A stretch of DNA of 64,000 nt from Bacteroidales bacterium (GTDB lineage Bacteria > Bacteroidota > Bacteroidia > Bacteroidales > UBA932). The notes under the pieces are model-generated. The model was not told the DNA's origin. It searched no databases and saw nothing but the letters and a program-made list of their open reading frames with translations. Of this stretch, positions 28,236 to 37,520 are shown piece after piece. The position numbers and the translations under genes were made by a program. Position 1 is the first letter of the stretch. Each line of letters opens with the position of its first letter. The stretch spans positions 1 to 64,000 of the forward strand of contig JAFUWW010000010.1 in NCBI GenBank assembly GCA_017471085.1, in the 5' to 3' direction.

Positions 28236-28676
28236 CTATTTTTTCCGTTCAGCGGTTGATTTGGCGGCCTTTTCGCGGCGTTTGTCGCGGTCCCGCTGGG
28301 CGCGCTGTCCGCCGGCCTTCATGTATTTGTTCCACTGATCCTCGGTGAAAATCTTCTTGTAGCTGTCCACGATCTGCTGCATCCATTTGTCCTGAATGCT
28401 GACATACAGGTCCGTGTTCTCCACCTTGGCCTTCTGCATGGTCTCCAGTTCGTCCATGAGGGCGTGGTAGTCGTGCGTGAGGATGGAATCGACATAGAAT
28501 TCCTGCCAGTATTCCAGATTCAGCAGCTCCTGCAGGCGCTCTTTTTCCTTGTCGATGCTCTCCAACAGCTGCTTTTCCTTCTGCTCCGGCGTCTGGGGCT
28601 GCTGATTCTGCGCCGAAGCCGCGAAAATTGAGAGGAATACGGCACAGACCAGATGTATTAAACGATAAAATTTCAT
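28236..28676 (-). CDS. Secreted conserved hypothetical protein
   Basis: 146 residues with signal peptide MKFYRLIHLVCAVFLSIFAASA. The rest is highly charged and helical (QTPEQKEKQLLESIDKEKERL, YWQEFYVDSILTHDYHALMDELETMQKAKVEN) with a basic tail. The FTEDQWNKYMKAGG block resembles periplasmic helical proteins of Bacteroidetes that respond to envelope stress, but I cannot name the family. It has its own promoter and is followed after 51 bases by pheS. Confidence 0.7.
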   Translation of the reverse strand: MKFYRLIHLVCAVFLSIFAASAQNQQPQTPEQKEKQLLESIDKEKERLQELLNLEYWQEFYVDSILTHDYHALMDELETMQKAKVENTDLYVSIQDKWMQQIVDSYKKIFTEDQWNKYMKAGGQRAQRDRDKRREKAAKSTAERKK

Positions 28677-28701
28677 AAATTTGCAAATTGATGTCGAAGG
28701 A

Positions 28702-28733
28702 CAAAATTACGCAATAAATCGAAAAACCACAAA
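28702..28733 (-). promoter_or_regulatory. Sigma-ABfr promoter for the small secreted protein
   Basis: Minus strand TTTG (28733-28730), exactly 20 bases, TAATTTTG (28709-28702); ends 25 bases before the ATG at 28676. The TTTG abuts the divergent dipeptidase start codon. Confidence 0.7.
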
Positions 28734-30527
28734 ATGATGAGAAAAAACCTCCTCAAAGTCTCCGTTGCCGTCCTTTTCAGCCTGCTGGCGGCACAAGAGG
28801 GGAATACATGCACCAATGTCATTATCACCCGCGGCGCCAGCATGGACGGATCCGTCCTGGTCTCCTATGCGGCCGATTCGCACTATCTCTACGGCGAACT
28901 GTATTATCATCCCGCGGCCGACTGGAAAATGGGTGAAGTGCTCCGTGTATACGACTGGGACACCAACCGCTACCTGGGTGAAATCGACCAGGTGGAGCAC
29001 ACCTACCAGACGGTGGGCAACATGAACGAGCACCAGCTCATCATCACCGAAACCACCTGGGGCGGCCGTCCCGAACTGGAAGACAAGCACGGCGGCATCG
29101 ACTACGGCTCCCTCATCTACATCACCCTGCAGCGCGCCAAGACCGCCCGCGAGGCCATCGACATCATCGTGAACCTGGCCAACGAGTACGGCTACGCATC
29201 CGAGGGAGAGACCTTCTCCATCGCCGACAAGAACGAAGCCTGGATCATGGAACTCATCGGCAAGGGCATGAACATGCGCAACAACGTGAACATGAACAAA
29301 GGCATCGTGTGGGTGGCCATGCGCGTGCCGGACGGAGCCATCTGCGCCCATGCCAACCAGGCCCGCATCGGCAAGTTCCCTCTGAACGACCCGGACAACT
29401 GCCTGTACGCCTCCGACGTCATCTCCTTCGCCCGCCGCAAGGGCTATTTCGACGGGGCCGACAGCGAATTCAGCTTCAAGAAGGCCTATAATCCCGCAGA
29501 CTTCGGCACCGTACGCGGCTGCGACGCCCGTGCCTGGAGCGCCTTCAACATCCTCACCGACGGCTGGTTCTCCTTCTACGACGAGAACGGAAACGCCGTC
29601 ACCCGCGACGCTTTCACCTACCTGGACTATGTGATGGGCCAGAATATGGAGAACGACTTCCCGCTGTTCGTGTATCCCCGCAAGAAAGTCAGCGTCAAGG
29701 ATTTGGCCGATGTCATGCGCGACCATTTCGAAGGCACTCCCATGGACATGACCCAGGACATCGGAGCCGGCGGCAACGCCCTCCCTTACCGCTGGCGTCC
29801 CATGGAATTCAAGGTGGAAGACCGAACGTACGTGAATGAGCGTGCCATCGCCACCCAGCAGACCGGCTTCTGGATGGTCGGCCAGGCCCGCAACTATGTC
29901 CCCGACGTGGTGGGCGGCATCCTCTGGTTCGGCACCGACGATGCGGCCACTTCCTACCTCACCCCCATCTACACCAGCATCACCAAGGTGCCCGATTGCT
30001 TCCGCGTGGGCAACGGCGACCTGCTCCATTACTCGTCCACATCGTCCTTCTGGCTCAACAACCGCATTTCCAACGCCTGCTACAAGATGTACAACGTGAT
30101 GGCCCCCCATGTGCGTGCCAAGATAGACGCCTTCGAACTGGACCAGGTGTTCCGCAAGACCCATTCCGTAGACAGCATGGCCGTGGTCATGTACAACGAA
30201 GTGGTGGTGAAGATGCAGAAGAAACTCTCCTCCAAAGGGGATGTGATGGTTTCCCGGAAGCCTTTCAGCAAGGTCATCGACTATGTGTCCAATTACTCCG
30301 TGAAAACCGCCCAGGACCAGTTCCTGGCCTGGCGGAACCTCGAAGTGGAACTGCTGGTGAAATTCATGGACGGCAATGTGAAGCCCCAGAACGACGACGG
30401 CTCCTTCAAGCATTCGGAATATTCCGACGGCGTGCCGGAAAGCGTGGAATGGCCCGGCTACACGGATCTCTGGAAAGCAACGGTGGCACAGGAACACGGA
30501 GAAGTGATCCAGGTACCTGACGAGTAG
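28734..30527 (+). CDS. Secreted C69-family dipeptidase
   Basis: 597 residues. Signal peptide MMRKNLLKVSVAVLFSLLAAQEGNT, then Cys26 in CTNVIITRGASMDGS, the N-terminal nucleophile exposed after processing in the C69 (PepD) family of Ntn hydrolases. TTWGGRPELEDKHGGIDYGSLIYI and ANEYGYASEGETFSIADKNEAWIMELI are family motifs. Releases dipeptides into amino acids, here in the periplasm. Six bases before a lipoprotein gene, so possibly cotranscribed. Confidence 0.9.
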   Translation: MMRKNLLKVSVAVLFSLLAAQEGNTCTNVIITRGASMDGSVLVSYAADSHYLYGELYYHPAADWKMGEVLRVYDWDTNRYLGEIDQVEHTYQTVGNMNEHQLIITETTWGGRPELEDKHGGIDYGSLIYITLQRAKTAREAIDIIVNLANEYGYASEGETFSIADKNEAWIMELIGKGMNMRNNVNMNKGIVWVAMRVPDGAICAHANQARIGKFPLNDPDNCLYASDVISFARRKGYFDGADSEFSFKKAYNPADFGTVRGCDARAWSAFNILTDGWFSFYDENGNAVTRDAFTYLDYVMGQNMENDFPLFVYPRKKVSVKDLADVMRDHFEGTPMDMTQDIGAGGNALPYRWRPMEFKVEDRTYVNERAIATQQTGFWMVGQARNYVPDVVGGILWFGTDDAATSYLTPIYTSITKVPDCFRVGNGDLLHYSSTSSFWLNNRISNACYKMYNVMAPHVRAKIDAFELDQVFRKTHSVDSMAVVMYNEVVVKMQKKLSSKGDVMVSRKPFSKVIDYVSNYSVKTAQDQFLAWRNLEVELLVKFMDGNVKPQNDDGSFKHSEYSDGVPESVEWPGYTDLWKATVAQEHGEVIQVPDE

Positions 30528-30533
30528 TCTTCC

Positions 30534-31442
30534 ATGCGGCGATACCCCGTCATATCGGTCCTATGCGGCGTCCTTGCTCTTGCGGGATGCGGCAAGCCGT
30601 CGGACGACCAGCCGGCAGAAACGCCCGAAGTCACCCTGCAACTCACGCTCTCGTTCGATACGGCCCTTCCCGGGCATAAGACCCTGGACTATCCCACCAA
30701 GGCCGGCGGTGCCATGATGCGCCATATTGTCCGTGTGTATGATGGCGACCGTCTGGAAAGGGAGCAGGTGCTCACTTCCGCCAACGTCAGCGCGCCGGGA
30801 GCCGACCTTGATTTTACCCTCAGGGCCGGCCGGTACCGGGTGCTGGTGTGGTCGGACTTTGTGCAGGGCCAGGCCGGGCAGGACTGGATGTGGAGCGCAG
30901 GCAATTTCGCCCGGATCGGCCAGACCGGCAGCTATCAGGGCGCTACGCCCTATAAAGACGCTTTCTGCGGCAGCCTGGATGTGAATCTTTCTTCCTCAAG
31001 CTCTTATGCCAACGGACTGGTGAAGATGTCCCGTCCGCTGGCGAAGTATTCCCTGACCGCGGCGGACGCATCCCTGTTCGCCGGCCGGGAAATCACCGCC
31101 ACCGTCACTTACGGAGTCCCTGTCCCCACCGTCTATAACTTGCTGGAAAAGGCCTGTACAGACACGCGGGATGCCGTTTCCTACACTTGCAAGCCCGAAA
31201 TCCAGGCCGACGGAACCGTGCTTCTGGCCTACGACTACCTGCTGGTGACGGGCGGCGAAACCACGGTTCCCCTGACGCTCGAACTGAAGGAAGGTTCGGC
31301 CACGCTCGCCAGCCTGCCGCTCTCCGTGCCCCTTCATGCGGGCCGTGAAACCCTGTTCAAAGGCAGCGTTTTTACCGGAAGCACCTCCTCTGGAATCGTA
31401 GTGGATCCGGACTTCGATGGTGATTATCAAATTGATTTCTAG
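30534..31442 (+). CDS. Fimbrillin-like (DUF6562-type) lipoprotein 1
   Basis: 302 residues. MRRYPVISVLCGVLALAGC gives a lipobox Cys19. The body is beta-rich, with HIVRVYDGDRLEREQVLTSANV, FTLRAGRYRVLVWSDFVQ and a second domain with ITATVTYGVPVPTVYNLL, the two-domain pattern of DUF6562/fimbrillin-like proteins. Such proteins are exported and surface-exposed; some form pilus subunits or bind host or glycan targets. First of three related genes in a row. Function of this set unknown. Confidence 0.7.
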   Translation: MRRYPVISVLCGVLALAGCGKPSDDQPAETPEVTLQLTLSFDTALPGHKTLDYPTKAGGAMMRHIVRVYDGDRLEREQVLTSANVSAPGADLDFTLRAGRYRVLVWSDFVQGQAGQDWMWSAGNFARIGQTGSYQGATPYKDAFCGSLDVNLSSSSSYANGLVKMSRPLAKYSLTAADASLFAGREITATVTYGVPVPTVYNLLEKACTDTRDAVSYTCKPEIQADGTVLLAYDYLLVTGGETTVPLTLELKEGSATLASLPLSVPLHAGRETLFKGSVFTGSTSSGIVVDPDFDGDYQIDF

Positions 31443-31446
31443 GCCG

Positions 31447-32271
31447 ATGAAAAAGTCCCTGCATATGGTCCTGGCTCTTGCGGCAGCGCTCCTGTGCTGC
31501 GGCTGCGCCAAAGACACGGTCCGTGAGGTGGAGGTGTCTTTCTTCGTGTCGTCCGGCCTGCCGGAAGTGAAATCGGCCGGAGACGCCTCCCAGGCCGACC
31601 AGCTGATTGTCCGGGCCTACGATTCCGCCGACCGTTACCTGGACTACATCCCCTTCACGGTGACCCGCAGCGGCAACGGATTCTCCGTCAAAGGCACCTT
31701 TGTGCGCGGAGAAGAATATACCCTGTTGTTTTTTGCCCAGAAAAGCGGTACTTATACGGTAGAGACGGACGGAATGCTGGTGGTGGAAGATTATGGCGCC
31801 GTGAGTGACGAATCCCGCGACGCCTTCTACGCCGTGGAGGAAGTGGTGGCCGACGACCGCCTGGCCGCCTCGGGGCTCTCCGTCACCCTGAAACGCCTTT
31901 TCGCCCTGCTCCAGTTCACTTCGTCCCAGGAAGACAAGGCGCACTCCGATGCCGCCGGACTTACGGCGGATGCCTGGTGCCGGGTAGAACTGGACCGGGT
32001 TCCGGACCGGGTGAATCTGCTCTCCGGAGAGGTTCAGGGCAGCGTACGCACCACGTTGGGCGCCGGCCGCTGCGGACAGGACGTGGCGTTCGCCTTTATT
32101 CTGGCGGGAGCCGCGGAGAGCCGGATCGACGCCACCGTGGAAGTGGTGTCCGGTGCTTTTTCATCGACCCGTATCGTCACGGATATCCCTGTCCGCCGGA
32201 ACTGCCGGACCACGGTAAAGGGCGATTACTTCACCACGGAAGGGACGCTGGAAATCAGTTTAAGTAACTAG
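31447..32271 (+). CDS. Fimbrillin-like (DUF6562-type) lipoprotein 2
   Basis: 274 residues from MKKSLHMVLALAAALLCCGC, a lipoprotein signal; the frame is open upstream but would overlap the previous gene. VKSAGDASQADQLIVRAYDSADRYLDYI, YTLLFFAQKSGTYTVE and SDESRDAFYAVEEVV parallel the first lipoprotein and the N-terminal domain of the next, so the three look like tandem duplicates that have diverged. Starts 4 bases after the previous stop. Confidence 0.7.
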   Translation: MKKSLHMVLALAAALLCCGCAKDTVREVEVSFFVSSGLPEVKSAGDASQADQLIVRAYDSADRYLDYIPFTVTRSGNGFSVKGTFVRGEEYTLLFFAQKSGTYTVETDGMLVVEDYGAVSDESRDAFYAVEEVVADDRLAASGLSVTLKRLFALLQFTSSQEDKAHSDAAGLTADAWCRVELDRVPDRVNLLSGEVQGSVRTTLGAGRCGQDVAFAFILAGAAESRIDATVEVVSGAFSSTRIVTDIPVRRNCRTTVKGDYFTTEGTLEISLSN

Positions 32272-32273
32272 TG

Positions 32274-34394
32274 ATGAGACGTTTCCTGCATATCGTTCTA
32301 CTTACTTTCCTGGTGCTCCCCTGGGGGTGCCGGAAAGAGGAAGGGGAGACGGTCCGCCCGGCGGTTTTCTCCCTCTCCTGGGAACAGGCCCTCACCAAAG
32401 CGGCCGGAGACGGCTCCCGGATCGACATGCTCCTTGCCGGCGTCTATGAGAAGGACGCTGCCGGACGTCTTTCTTTCCTGCCGGAACTGTCCCGTGTCCA
32501 TGCGTCGGACGCCCTGCCTGTCACCGGCGGAAAGGCCTCTTTTGAAGTGAACCTTACCGGCGGAAAGAACTATGTGCTGGTGTTCTGGGCCCAGAGCAGG
32601 CAGAATCAGGATTACAGCCTTGATTTTGCCGCCGGAACCATGACTGCCGCCCCCCAGGTCCTGGCCAACAGCGAGCAGCACGATGCTTTCTATGCCGTTT
32701 ATGAAACGGGGCCGGTCTCTGTTTCCGGAGGGGATATCCCCGAAATCCGCCTCAGGCGCCCCTTAGCCCTATTCACGGTGACGGTCCCTCAGGAAGACCT
32801 GGAGATGGCCGCCAGGGCGGGGCTTTCGCTTTCCCGGTCGGCCATGCGCGTGAAAGGGGCTCCCTCAACCCTGGATCTGCTTACCGGAGCGGTCTCCGGC
32901 CAGGCCGATGTCACCTTTACCGCCGCGGCGGTGCCGGGTGGAAATCTGGTGGCCGGCAACTATGTCCTGGCGGGAGACGAGCGGCTGTACCAGGTGTCGC
33001 TGGAGGTTTATCCGTCCCGTAACGGCGTGGAACAGAGTCCTTTCCAGTTTGAAATACCCCATGTGAAGGGCCGCAGGAATTATGTTTCCAACCTTACGGG
33101 CAATGTCTTTACGCTGTCCCCGGAATTCCGGGTTTCACTGGCGGCGGCCTTCTCCGGAAGCGGATATGAAGGCAGCATCGACACGCCCGATATGCCGGAC
33201 ACGCCTCCGGATACGCCGGACGATCCGGATGAACCGGAAGACCCTGATGATCCGGAGCTTCCGTCGGCCACCGCCGTTGTCTTAACCCGTCCTGCTTCCG
33301 GTATTTCGGCGTCGGAAGCCGTCCTGAACGCCCAGTTCTACGGCGCGACGGGAGCCATCGGCGAGATGGGCTTCTTCTGGGGAGAATCGGCAAACCGGCT
33401 CAGCCAGACGGCTTATGTAGATCCTTCCCCTTCCTCCTCCGGCTCGTTCTCGGCTGTCATTTCCTCGCTGGAGCCGGGTAAAACCTACTATTTCCGTGCC
33501 TTCGTAGCCGAATACGATGCTGCGGGCGGCCGTTACCAGGACAGGCTGGGCTCTATCGTTTCTTTCACGACGGAAGAACCGGCCGACCAGACCCAGCCCG
33601 GCTATCTGGGCTGCTACGAAATGCCCGCGGTCTATCTGGATGGGACCGGAAATACCGGTAACAAGTACGGAAAGTGGTTTACATACGGCAATGGGAACAG
33701 CAGGCAGAAGATTGTTACCCATACCTATATGTATCAGGGCAGGCAGTACCGTAATTACACTTGCCTGGTTGATGCCGACAGGAAATCACCGCTGTGGTCG
33801 GCCCACGTGATGCACAAAGGGGCCTATCCCAAAAACAGCATCGGTCGTGCGGGCAGTTGGGATTATGATCCGGCTCTTCCGTCCAGCTGGCAGCAGCCCG
33901 GCATCAGCGGTCTGTCCGGGTACGGCAATTACAGCAAGGGACATTTTGTCGCCTCCAGCGACCGGCAGGCCAATACGGACGCCAATTATCAGACCTTTTT
34001 CTACACCAACCAGGCCCCGCAGTGGCAGAACGGCTTTAACGGCGGTGTGTGGAATTCTCTTGAGCAGGCCATTCAGGATAAAGCTCCGTCCAATTCCGAT
34101 ACGCTGTATGTGGTGACAGGTGTCCTGTACGAAGGAACCGTTGCCGTTGCGGCCGGTGTGCCCGTCCCCAGCCACTTCTACAAATGCCTGATGCGCTGTT
34201 CCTTCTCCGGCGGAACCATGACGGCCGCTAAAGGTGTGGCGTACCTCTTTGAGAACCGTTCCTACAGCACTTCTTATCCCGCCAATGCCACCACCATCGA
34301 CGCGGTGGAGCAGCGCGCCGGCTTCGATTTCTTCGCCAATGTTCCCCAGGCGCTGCAGGATGCGGCGGAACGCACCTCCGCCCAGTTGTGGTAG
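32274..34394 (+). CDS. Lipoprotein with fimbrillin-like domain, FN3-like domain and DNA/RNA non-specific endonuclease
   Basis: 706 residues from MRRFLHIVLLTFLVLPWGC (lipobox Cys). Layout: DUF6562-like region to about 300; an Asp/Pro-rich linker (DTPDDPDEPEDPDDPE) near 305-325; one FN3-like domain with VLTRPASGISASEAVLNAQF and SSLEPGKTYYFRAFVAEYD near 325-435; then an endonuclease domain with YGNYSKGHFVASSDRQANT, the (D/S)RGH-type active-site motif with His as base, and TFFYTNQAPQWQNGFNGGVW with the metal-binding Asn. A lipid-anchored, probably surface-displayed nuclease, useful for DNA as nutrient or for clearing extracellular DNA. Convergent with the MBOAT gene 4 bases away. Confidence 0.82.
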   Translation: MRRFLHIVLLTFLVLPWGCRKEEGETVRPAVFSLSWEQALTKAAGDGSRIDMLLAGVYEKDAAGRLSFLPELSRVHASDALPVTGGKASFEVNLTGGKNYVLVFWAQSRQNQDYSLDFAAGTMTAAPQVLANSEQHDAFYAVYETGPVSVSGGDIPEIRLRRPLALFTVTVPQEDLEMAARAGLSLSRSAMRVKGAPSTLDLLTGAVSGQADVTFTAAAVPGGNLVAGNYVLAGDERLYQVSLEVYPSRNGVEQSPFQFEIPHVKGRRNYVSNLTGNVFTLSPEFRVSLAAAFSGSGYEGSIDTPDMPDTPPDTPDDPDEPEDPDDPELPSATAVVLTRPASGISASEAVLNAQFYGATGAIGEMGFFWGESANRLSQTAYVDPSPSSSGSFSAVISSLEPGKTYYFRAFVAEYDAAGGRYQDRLGSIVSFTTEEPADQTQPGYLGCYEMPAVYLDGTGNTGNKYGKWFTYGNGNSRQKIVTHTYMYQGRQYRNYTCLVDADRKSPLWSAHVMHKGAYPKNSIGRAGSWDYDPALPSSWQQPGISGLSGYGNYSKGHFVASSDRQANTDANYQTFFYTNQAPQWQNGFNGGVWNSLEQAIQDKAPSNSDTLYVVTGVLYEGTVAVAAGVPVPSHFYKCLMRCSFSGGTMTAAKGVAYLFENRSYSTSYPANATTIDAVEQRAGFDFFANVPQALQDAAERTSAQLW

Positions 34395-34398
34395 TTTC

Positions 34399-36333
34399 CT
34401 AGAACTGGAAGTAGATGAAACTCTGGAGGTCAGCCGTGATGAACTGGAAGAAGAACAGGACGATGAGGGCCACCACAACGGCCATCCAGAACAGCGGCAG
34501 GCGGGAGAAGGCGATGCGGTAGCGGCGTTTGAACCGCTCCGGCAGCCAGTGAACGATCATTCCCAGCACAAACAGGATCAGCACCGCGCGGTGTTCCCAG
34601 GCCATGGCGGGCACCAGCGACAGGTCCCAGGCCGATCCAATCTGGTTCACCATGTTCTTGGCGGTATTCCAGGCCTCTTCGTTGGCGAGGGCAGGATCCA
34701 GGTTGGAGCCGCTACGGAAGAACAGGCGGGTAAAGGTGATGAACACGAAGGTCTGGAAAATGTCCCAGGCGTTGGAAATCCACCTGGCCGATGCAGAAGG
34801 CAGCTTTGCGGGAATCACGGCTCCCTTTGCCGACAATGCAGGCGCTTTGACAACGGCATCTTTGCCGAGGACGGCCCATCGGTACAGGTATTTCACGAAA
34901 GTGCCCGTCCAGATAATCAGCAGCCATACCGTAAACATGTTCCATACGGGAGCATGCGTCCATCGCACCAGCAAGGCGCTCAGTGACATGAAGAAACTGA
35001 TTATAAGCAGCTTGACAAGCATGGACTGCTTGGTCCAGATCTTATAGATCACCATGCCGATGCCGTTGAGACCGCCCCAGATCATGAAATTCCAGCTGGC
35101 ACCGTGCCACAGGCCGCCCAGCAGCATGGTGTTCATGGAATTGATGTTGGTGGTGATGAGTTTCCGCTTTTCCGGCCTCAGCCAGGCCCAAAGGCCGATG
35201 CCGCCGGCGAGCACGGCCACCCCGAAAGCCACCCACCAGCTGCCGCTGAGGAAAGAGCCGAACACCGCGACCGCCGCAATGATGATGAACGTGGCGGGCG
35301 TCGCATTCCTGTTGCCGCCCAGCGGGATGTAAAGGTAGTCCCTGAGCCAGCGCGACAGGGTCATGTGCCAGCGGCGCCAGAACTGCTGGGTATTGAGCGC
35401 CTTATAAGGCGAATCGAAGTTCTTGGGCAGGTAGAATCCCATGAGCATGGCCACGCCGGTGGCGATGTCCGTGTAGCCGGAGAAATCGGCATAGACCTGG
35501 AGGGAATAGCAGAACAGGGCGGAGAGATTCTCGAAACCGCTGTACATCAAAGGGTTCTCGAACACCCGGTCGCAGAAATTCACCGCCAGGTAATCGCTGA
35601 GCACCAGTTTCTTCACCATACCGTTCATGATCCAGAAAATGGCGATTCCGAACCAGCGCCGCGACAGGTTGTAGGGCTTGTGCAGCTGCCGGATGAACTC
35701 GGACGCCCGCACGATGGGCCCCGCCACCAGCTGGGGGAAGAACGAGAGGTAGAATCCGAAGTCGAGGAAGTTCTTCACCGGGGCAATCTTCCGCCGCTTC
35801 ACGTCCACCACATAGCTCACCGCCTGGAAGGTGAAGAAGGAGATGCCCACCGGCAGGATGATGGCATCGACCCGGAAAATATCGGCCCCCATGAGGGAAT
35901 TCAGCAGTTCTCCCAGCACGTCGTGCACCTCGATGGACAGGCCGAAGAGGTTGTTCACGAAGTCCGTGAGGAAGTAGGCGTATTTGAAATAGGCCAGGAT
36001 GCCCAGGTCCACCACCACGCTCACCGCCGTGAGCGCCTTCCTCCATCCTTCTTTTTTAAGCCGATGCAAGCCTTTGGCGGCGAAGAAGTTATAGATGATG
36101 ACAAACAGCAGCAGTGCCAGGAAAACGCCGCTGGTCTTGTAGTAGAAGAACAGCGAGACGGCGAACAGGTAGCCGTTGCGCAGGAGCACTTTGCTGTGGA
36201 ACAGCGAGAAAACGGCGAATACCAGCGCGAAGAACGCCCAGAAATAGAACTGGGTGAACAGCAGCGGATGGGCCTGGTCGAAGGAGAAGAGGCTGATGAA
36301 GAAATCCTGTATGATGTTCCACAGCTCCGTCAT
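34399..36333 (-). CDS. MBOAT-family O-acyltransferase (AlgI-like)
   Basis: 644 residues with more than ten membrane helices. Family motifs: GISFFTFQAVSYVVDVKR, FFPQLVAGPIVRASEF, YADFSGYTDIATG, FDSPYKALNTQQFWRRWHMTLSRWLRDYLYIPLGGNR, and the catalytic His region GGLWHGASWNFMIWGG. These proteins move acyl groups, usually acetyl, across the inner membrane for attachment to exported polysaccharides. Its ATG overlaps the stop of the upstream SGNH gene as ATGA. No glycan polymerase or exporter genes are near, so the acceptor is not known. Confidence 0.93.
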   Translation of the reverse strand: MTELWNIIQDFFISLFSFDQAHPLLFTQFYFWAFFALVFAVFSLFHSKVLLRNGYLFAVSLFFYYKTSGVFLALLLFVIIYNFFAAKGLHRLKKEGWRKALTAVSVVVDLGILAYFKYAYFLTDFVNNLFGLSIEVHDVLGELLNSLMGADIFRVDAIILPVGISFFTFQAVSYVVDVKRRKIAPVKNFLDFGFYLSFFPQLVAGPIVRASEFIRQLHKPYNLSRRWFGIAIFWIMNGMVKKLVLSDYLAVNFCDRVFENPLMYSGFENLSALFCYSLQVYADFSGYTDIATGVAMLMGFYLPKNFDSPYKALNTQQFWRRWHMTLSRWLRDYLYIPLGGNRNATPATFIIIAAVAVFGSFLSGSWWVAFGVAVLAGGIGLWAWLRPEKRKLITTNINSMNTMLLGGLWHGASWNFMIWGGLNGIGMVIYKIWTKQSMLVKLLIISFFMSLSALLVRWTHAPVWNMFTVWLLIIWTGTFVKYLYRWAVLGKDAVVKAPALSAKGAVIPAKLPSASARWISNAWDIFQTFVFITFTRLFFRSGSNLDPALANEEAWNTAKNMVNQIGSAWDLSLVPAMAWEHRAVLILFVLGMIVHWLPERFKRRYRIAFSRLPLFWMAVVVALIVLFFFQFITADLQSFIYFQF

Positions 36334-37520
36334 CTTTCCTTATGGTAAGCTTCCATGATGGCCTCGAACAGGAGGTCTCCCAGCAGGCGGTATCCGTCCG
36401 TGGTGAAATGGATCTTGTCGCTCTGGGCCAGCCCGGCGGTCTGCCAGTCGGACATGGAACCCGTTCCGCCCATGATGCCGAACAGGTCCCAGAAAACGCC
36501 CTTGTACTCTTTTGCCAGGTCTTCGAAGGCACGCTCCGCCTCTGCCGTGTAGGGGTTGATGGAACGGCGGCGCCAGCTGTCGTTGATTCCGGTGAAGAGG
36601 ATGGCGCAATGCGGATTCACCCGCCGCACCATGCCGATCAGCTTCCGGTAGTTGGCCTTGAACCGCACCGGGTCGAAATCGCCCTGGATGTCGTTGATGC
36701 CTATCGAGAACAGCACCAGGTCCGGATGCACCCGCCTCAGGTCCTGTTCCCAGTCGTCGCACTTGAGCCAGGAACCCGTGGCGGCGCCGTTCACGCCGGC
36801 TTCCACCATGGTGAAGCCGTATCCCGGCTTGTCCAGATAGAGGCCTTTCAGCGTGTATCGGCCCGGAGTGCCGGTAAAGCCCAGCTGCACCCAGTCGGTG
36901 TAATAGGGCAGGTCGAAGTGGGTGTAGCCGCCGCCGGTGATGCCCCGCACGGTGTCGCGGCCCTGGAGCAGCAGCACAGGCTCCATGGAACCGTAGCCCA
37001 TGACGTCCACCCGGTTGAAGGTGTAGCGGGGCTGGTGCATGTGCGCCTCCCTGGGCAGCAGGTCGATGGCGACGGTGGCCGTGGTATCGTGGGCCGTGAC
37101 CGCCATGCCGGTGAGCCCCATCACGCACTCCGGTTTCAGGCAGTTGGAGTTCTCCCAGTTGCCCGTATAGGACGATGAATAGCTGACGGGGGTGTTGGTT
37201 CCGGCGGCGGAAAAGGGGAAAACCAGCCCCCGGCCGCCGTCCATGCCGTATCGCATGGCCAGGAAGTTGCTGCGGAGCCGGTCTGTCCACGTGCCGGCCT
37301 GCACATGGGAGCCGCCCACGTGGAGGACGCGCACGTCGCCCCGGCCGGTGAGGACCAGCGTGTCCAGTTTTCTCAGGAACAGGCGGAAATCGGCCGATTC
37401 CCCTCCGGGATACTGCAGCGAGTTCTTCTCCGTGCGGATGAACGGATAACGGGGCAGGCGGCGGGCCTCCAGGGAGGCCGTCGAGAGCAGCAGCAAAACG
37501 ATGGGAATCAGTCGCTTCAT
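36330..37520 (-). CDS. Secreted SGNH/GDSL hydrolase, O-acylation partner 2
   Basis: 396 residues from MKRLIPIVLLLLSTASLEA, a signal peptide. SGNH blocks: RVLHVGGSHVQAGTWTDRL (nucleophile Ser), LVLFSIGINDIQGDF (Asn), and DKIHFTTDGYRLLGDLL (Asp-x-x-His). Coupled by ATGA overlaps to both neighbours, which fixes a tight SGNH-SGNH-MBOAT unit. By analogy with AlgJ/AlgX and PatB, it probably transfers the acyl group delivered by the MBOAT protein to a periplasmic glycan, or trims it. Assignment to transfer versus hydrolysis is inference. Confidence 0.85.
   Translation of the reverse strand: MKRLIPIVLLLLSTASLEARRLPRYPFIRTEKNSLQYPGGESADFRLFLRKLDTLVLTGRGDVRVLHVGGSHVQAGTWTDRLRSNFLAMRYGMDGGRGLVFPFSAAGTNTPVSYSSSYTGNWENSNCLKPECVMGLTGMAVTAHDTTATVAIDLLPREAHMHQPRYTFNRVDVMGYGSMEPVLLLQGRDTVRGITGGGYTHFDLPYYTDWVQLGFTGTPGRYTLKGLYLDKPGYGFTMVEAGVNGAATGSWLKCDDWEQDLRRVHPDLVLFSIGINDIQGDFDPVRFKANYRKLIGMVRRVNPHCAILFTGINDSWRRRSINPYTAEAERAFEDLAKEYKGVFWDLFGIMGGTGSMSDWQTAGLAQSDKIHFTTDGYRLLGDLLFEAIMEAYHKER

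Noticed and set aside
33181..33265. Asp/Pro repeats in the nuclease lipoprotein as a mobile or CRISPR-like repeat
   Set aside because: It is an in-frame low-complexity linker (PDTPDDPDEPEDPDD) between domains, typical of surface proteins.
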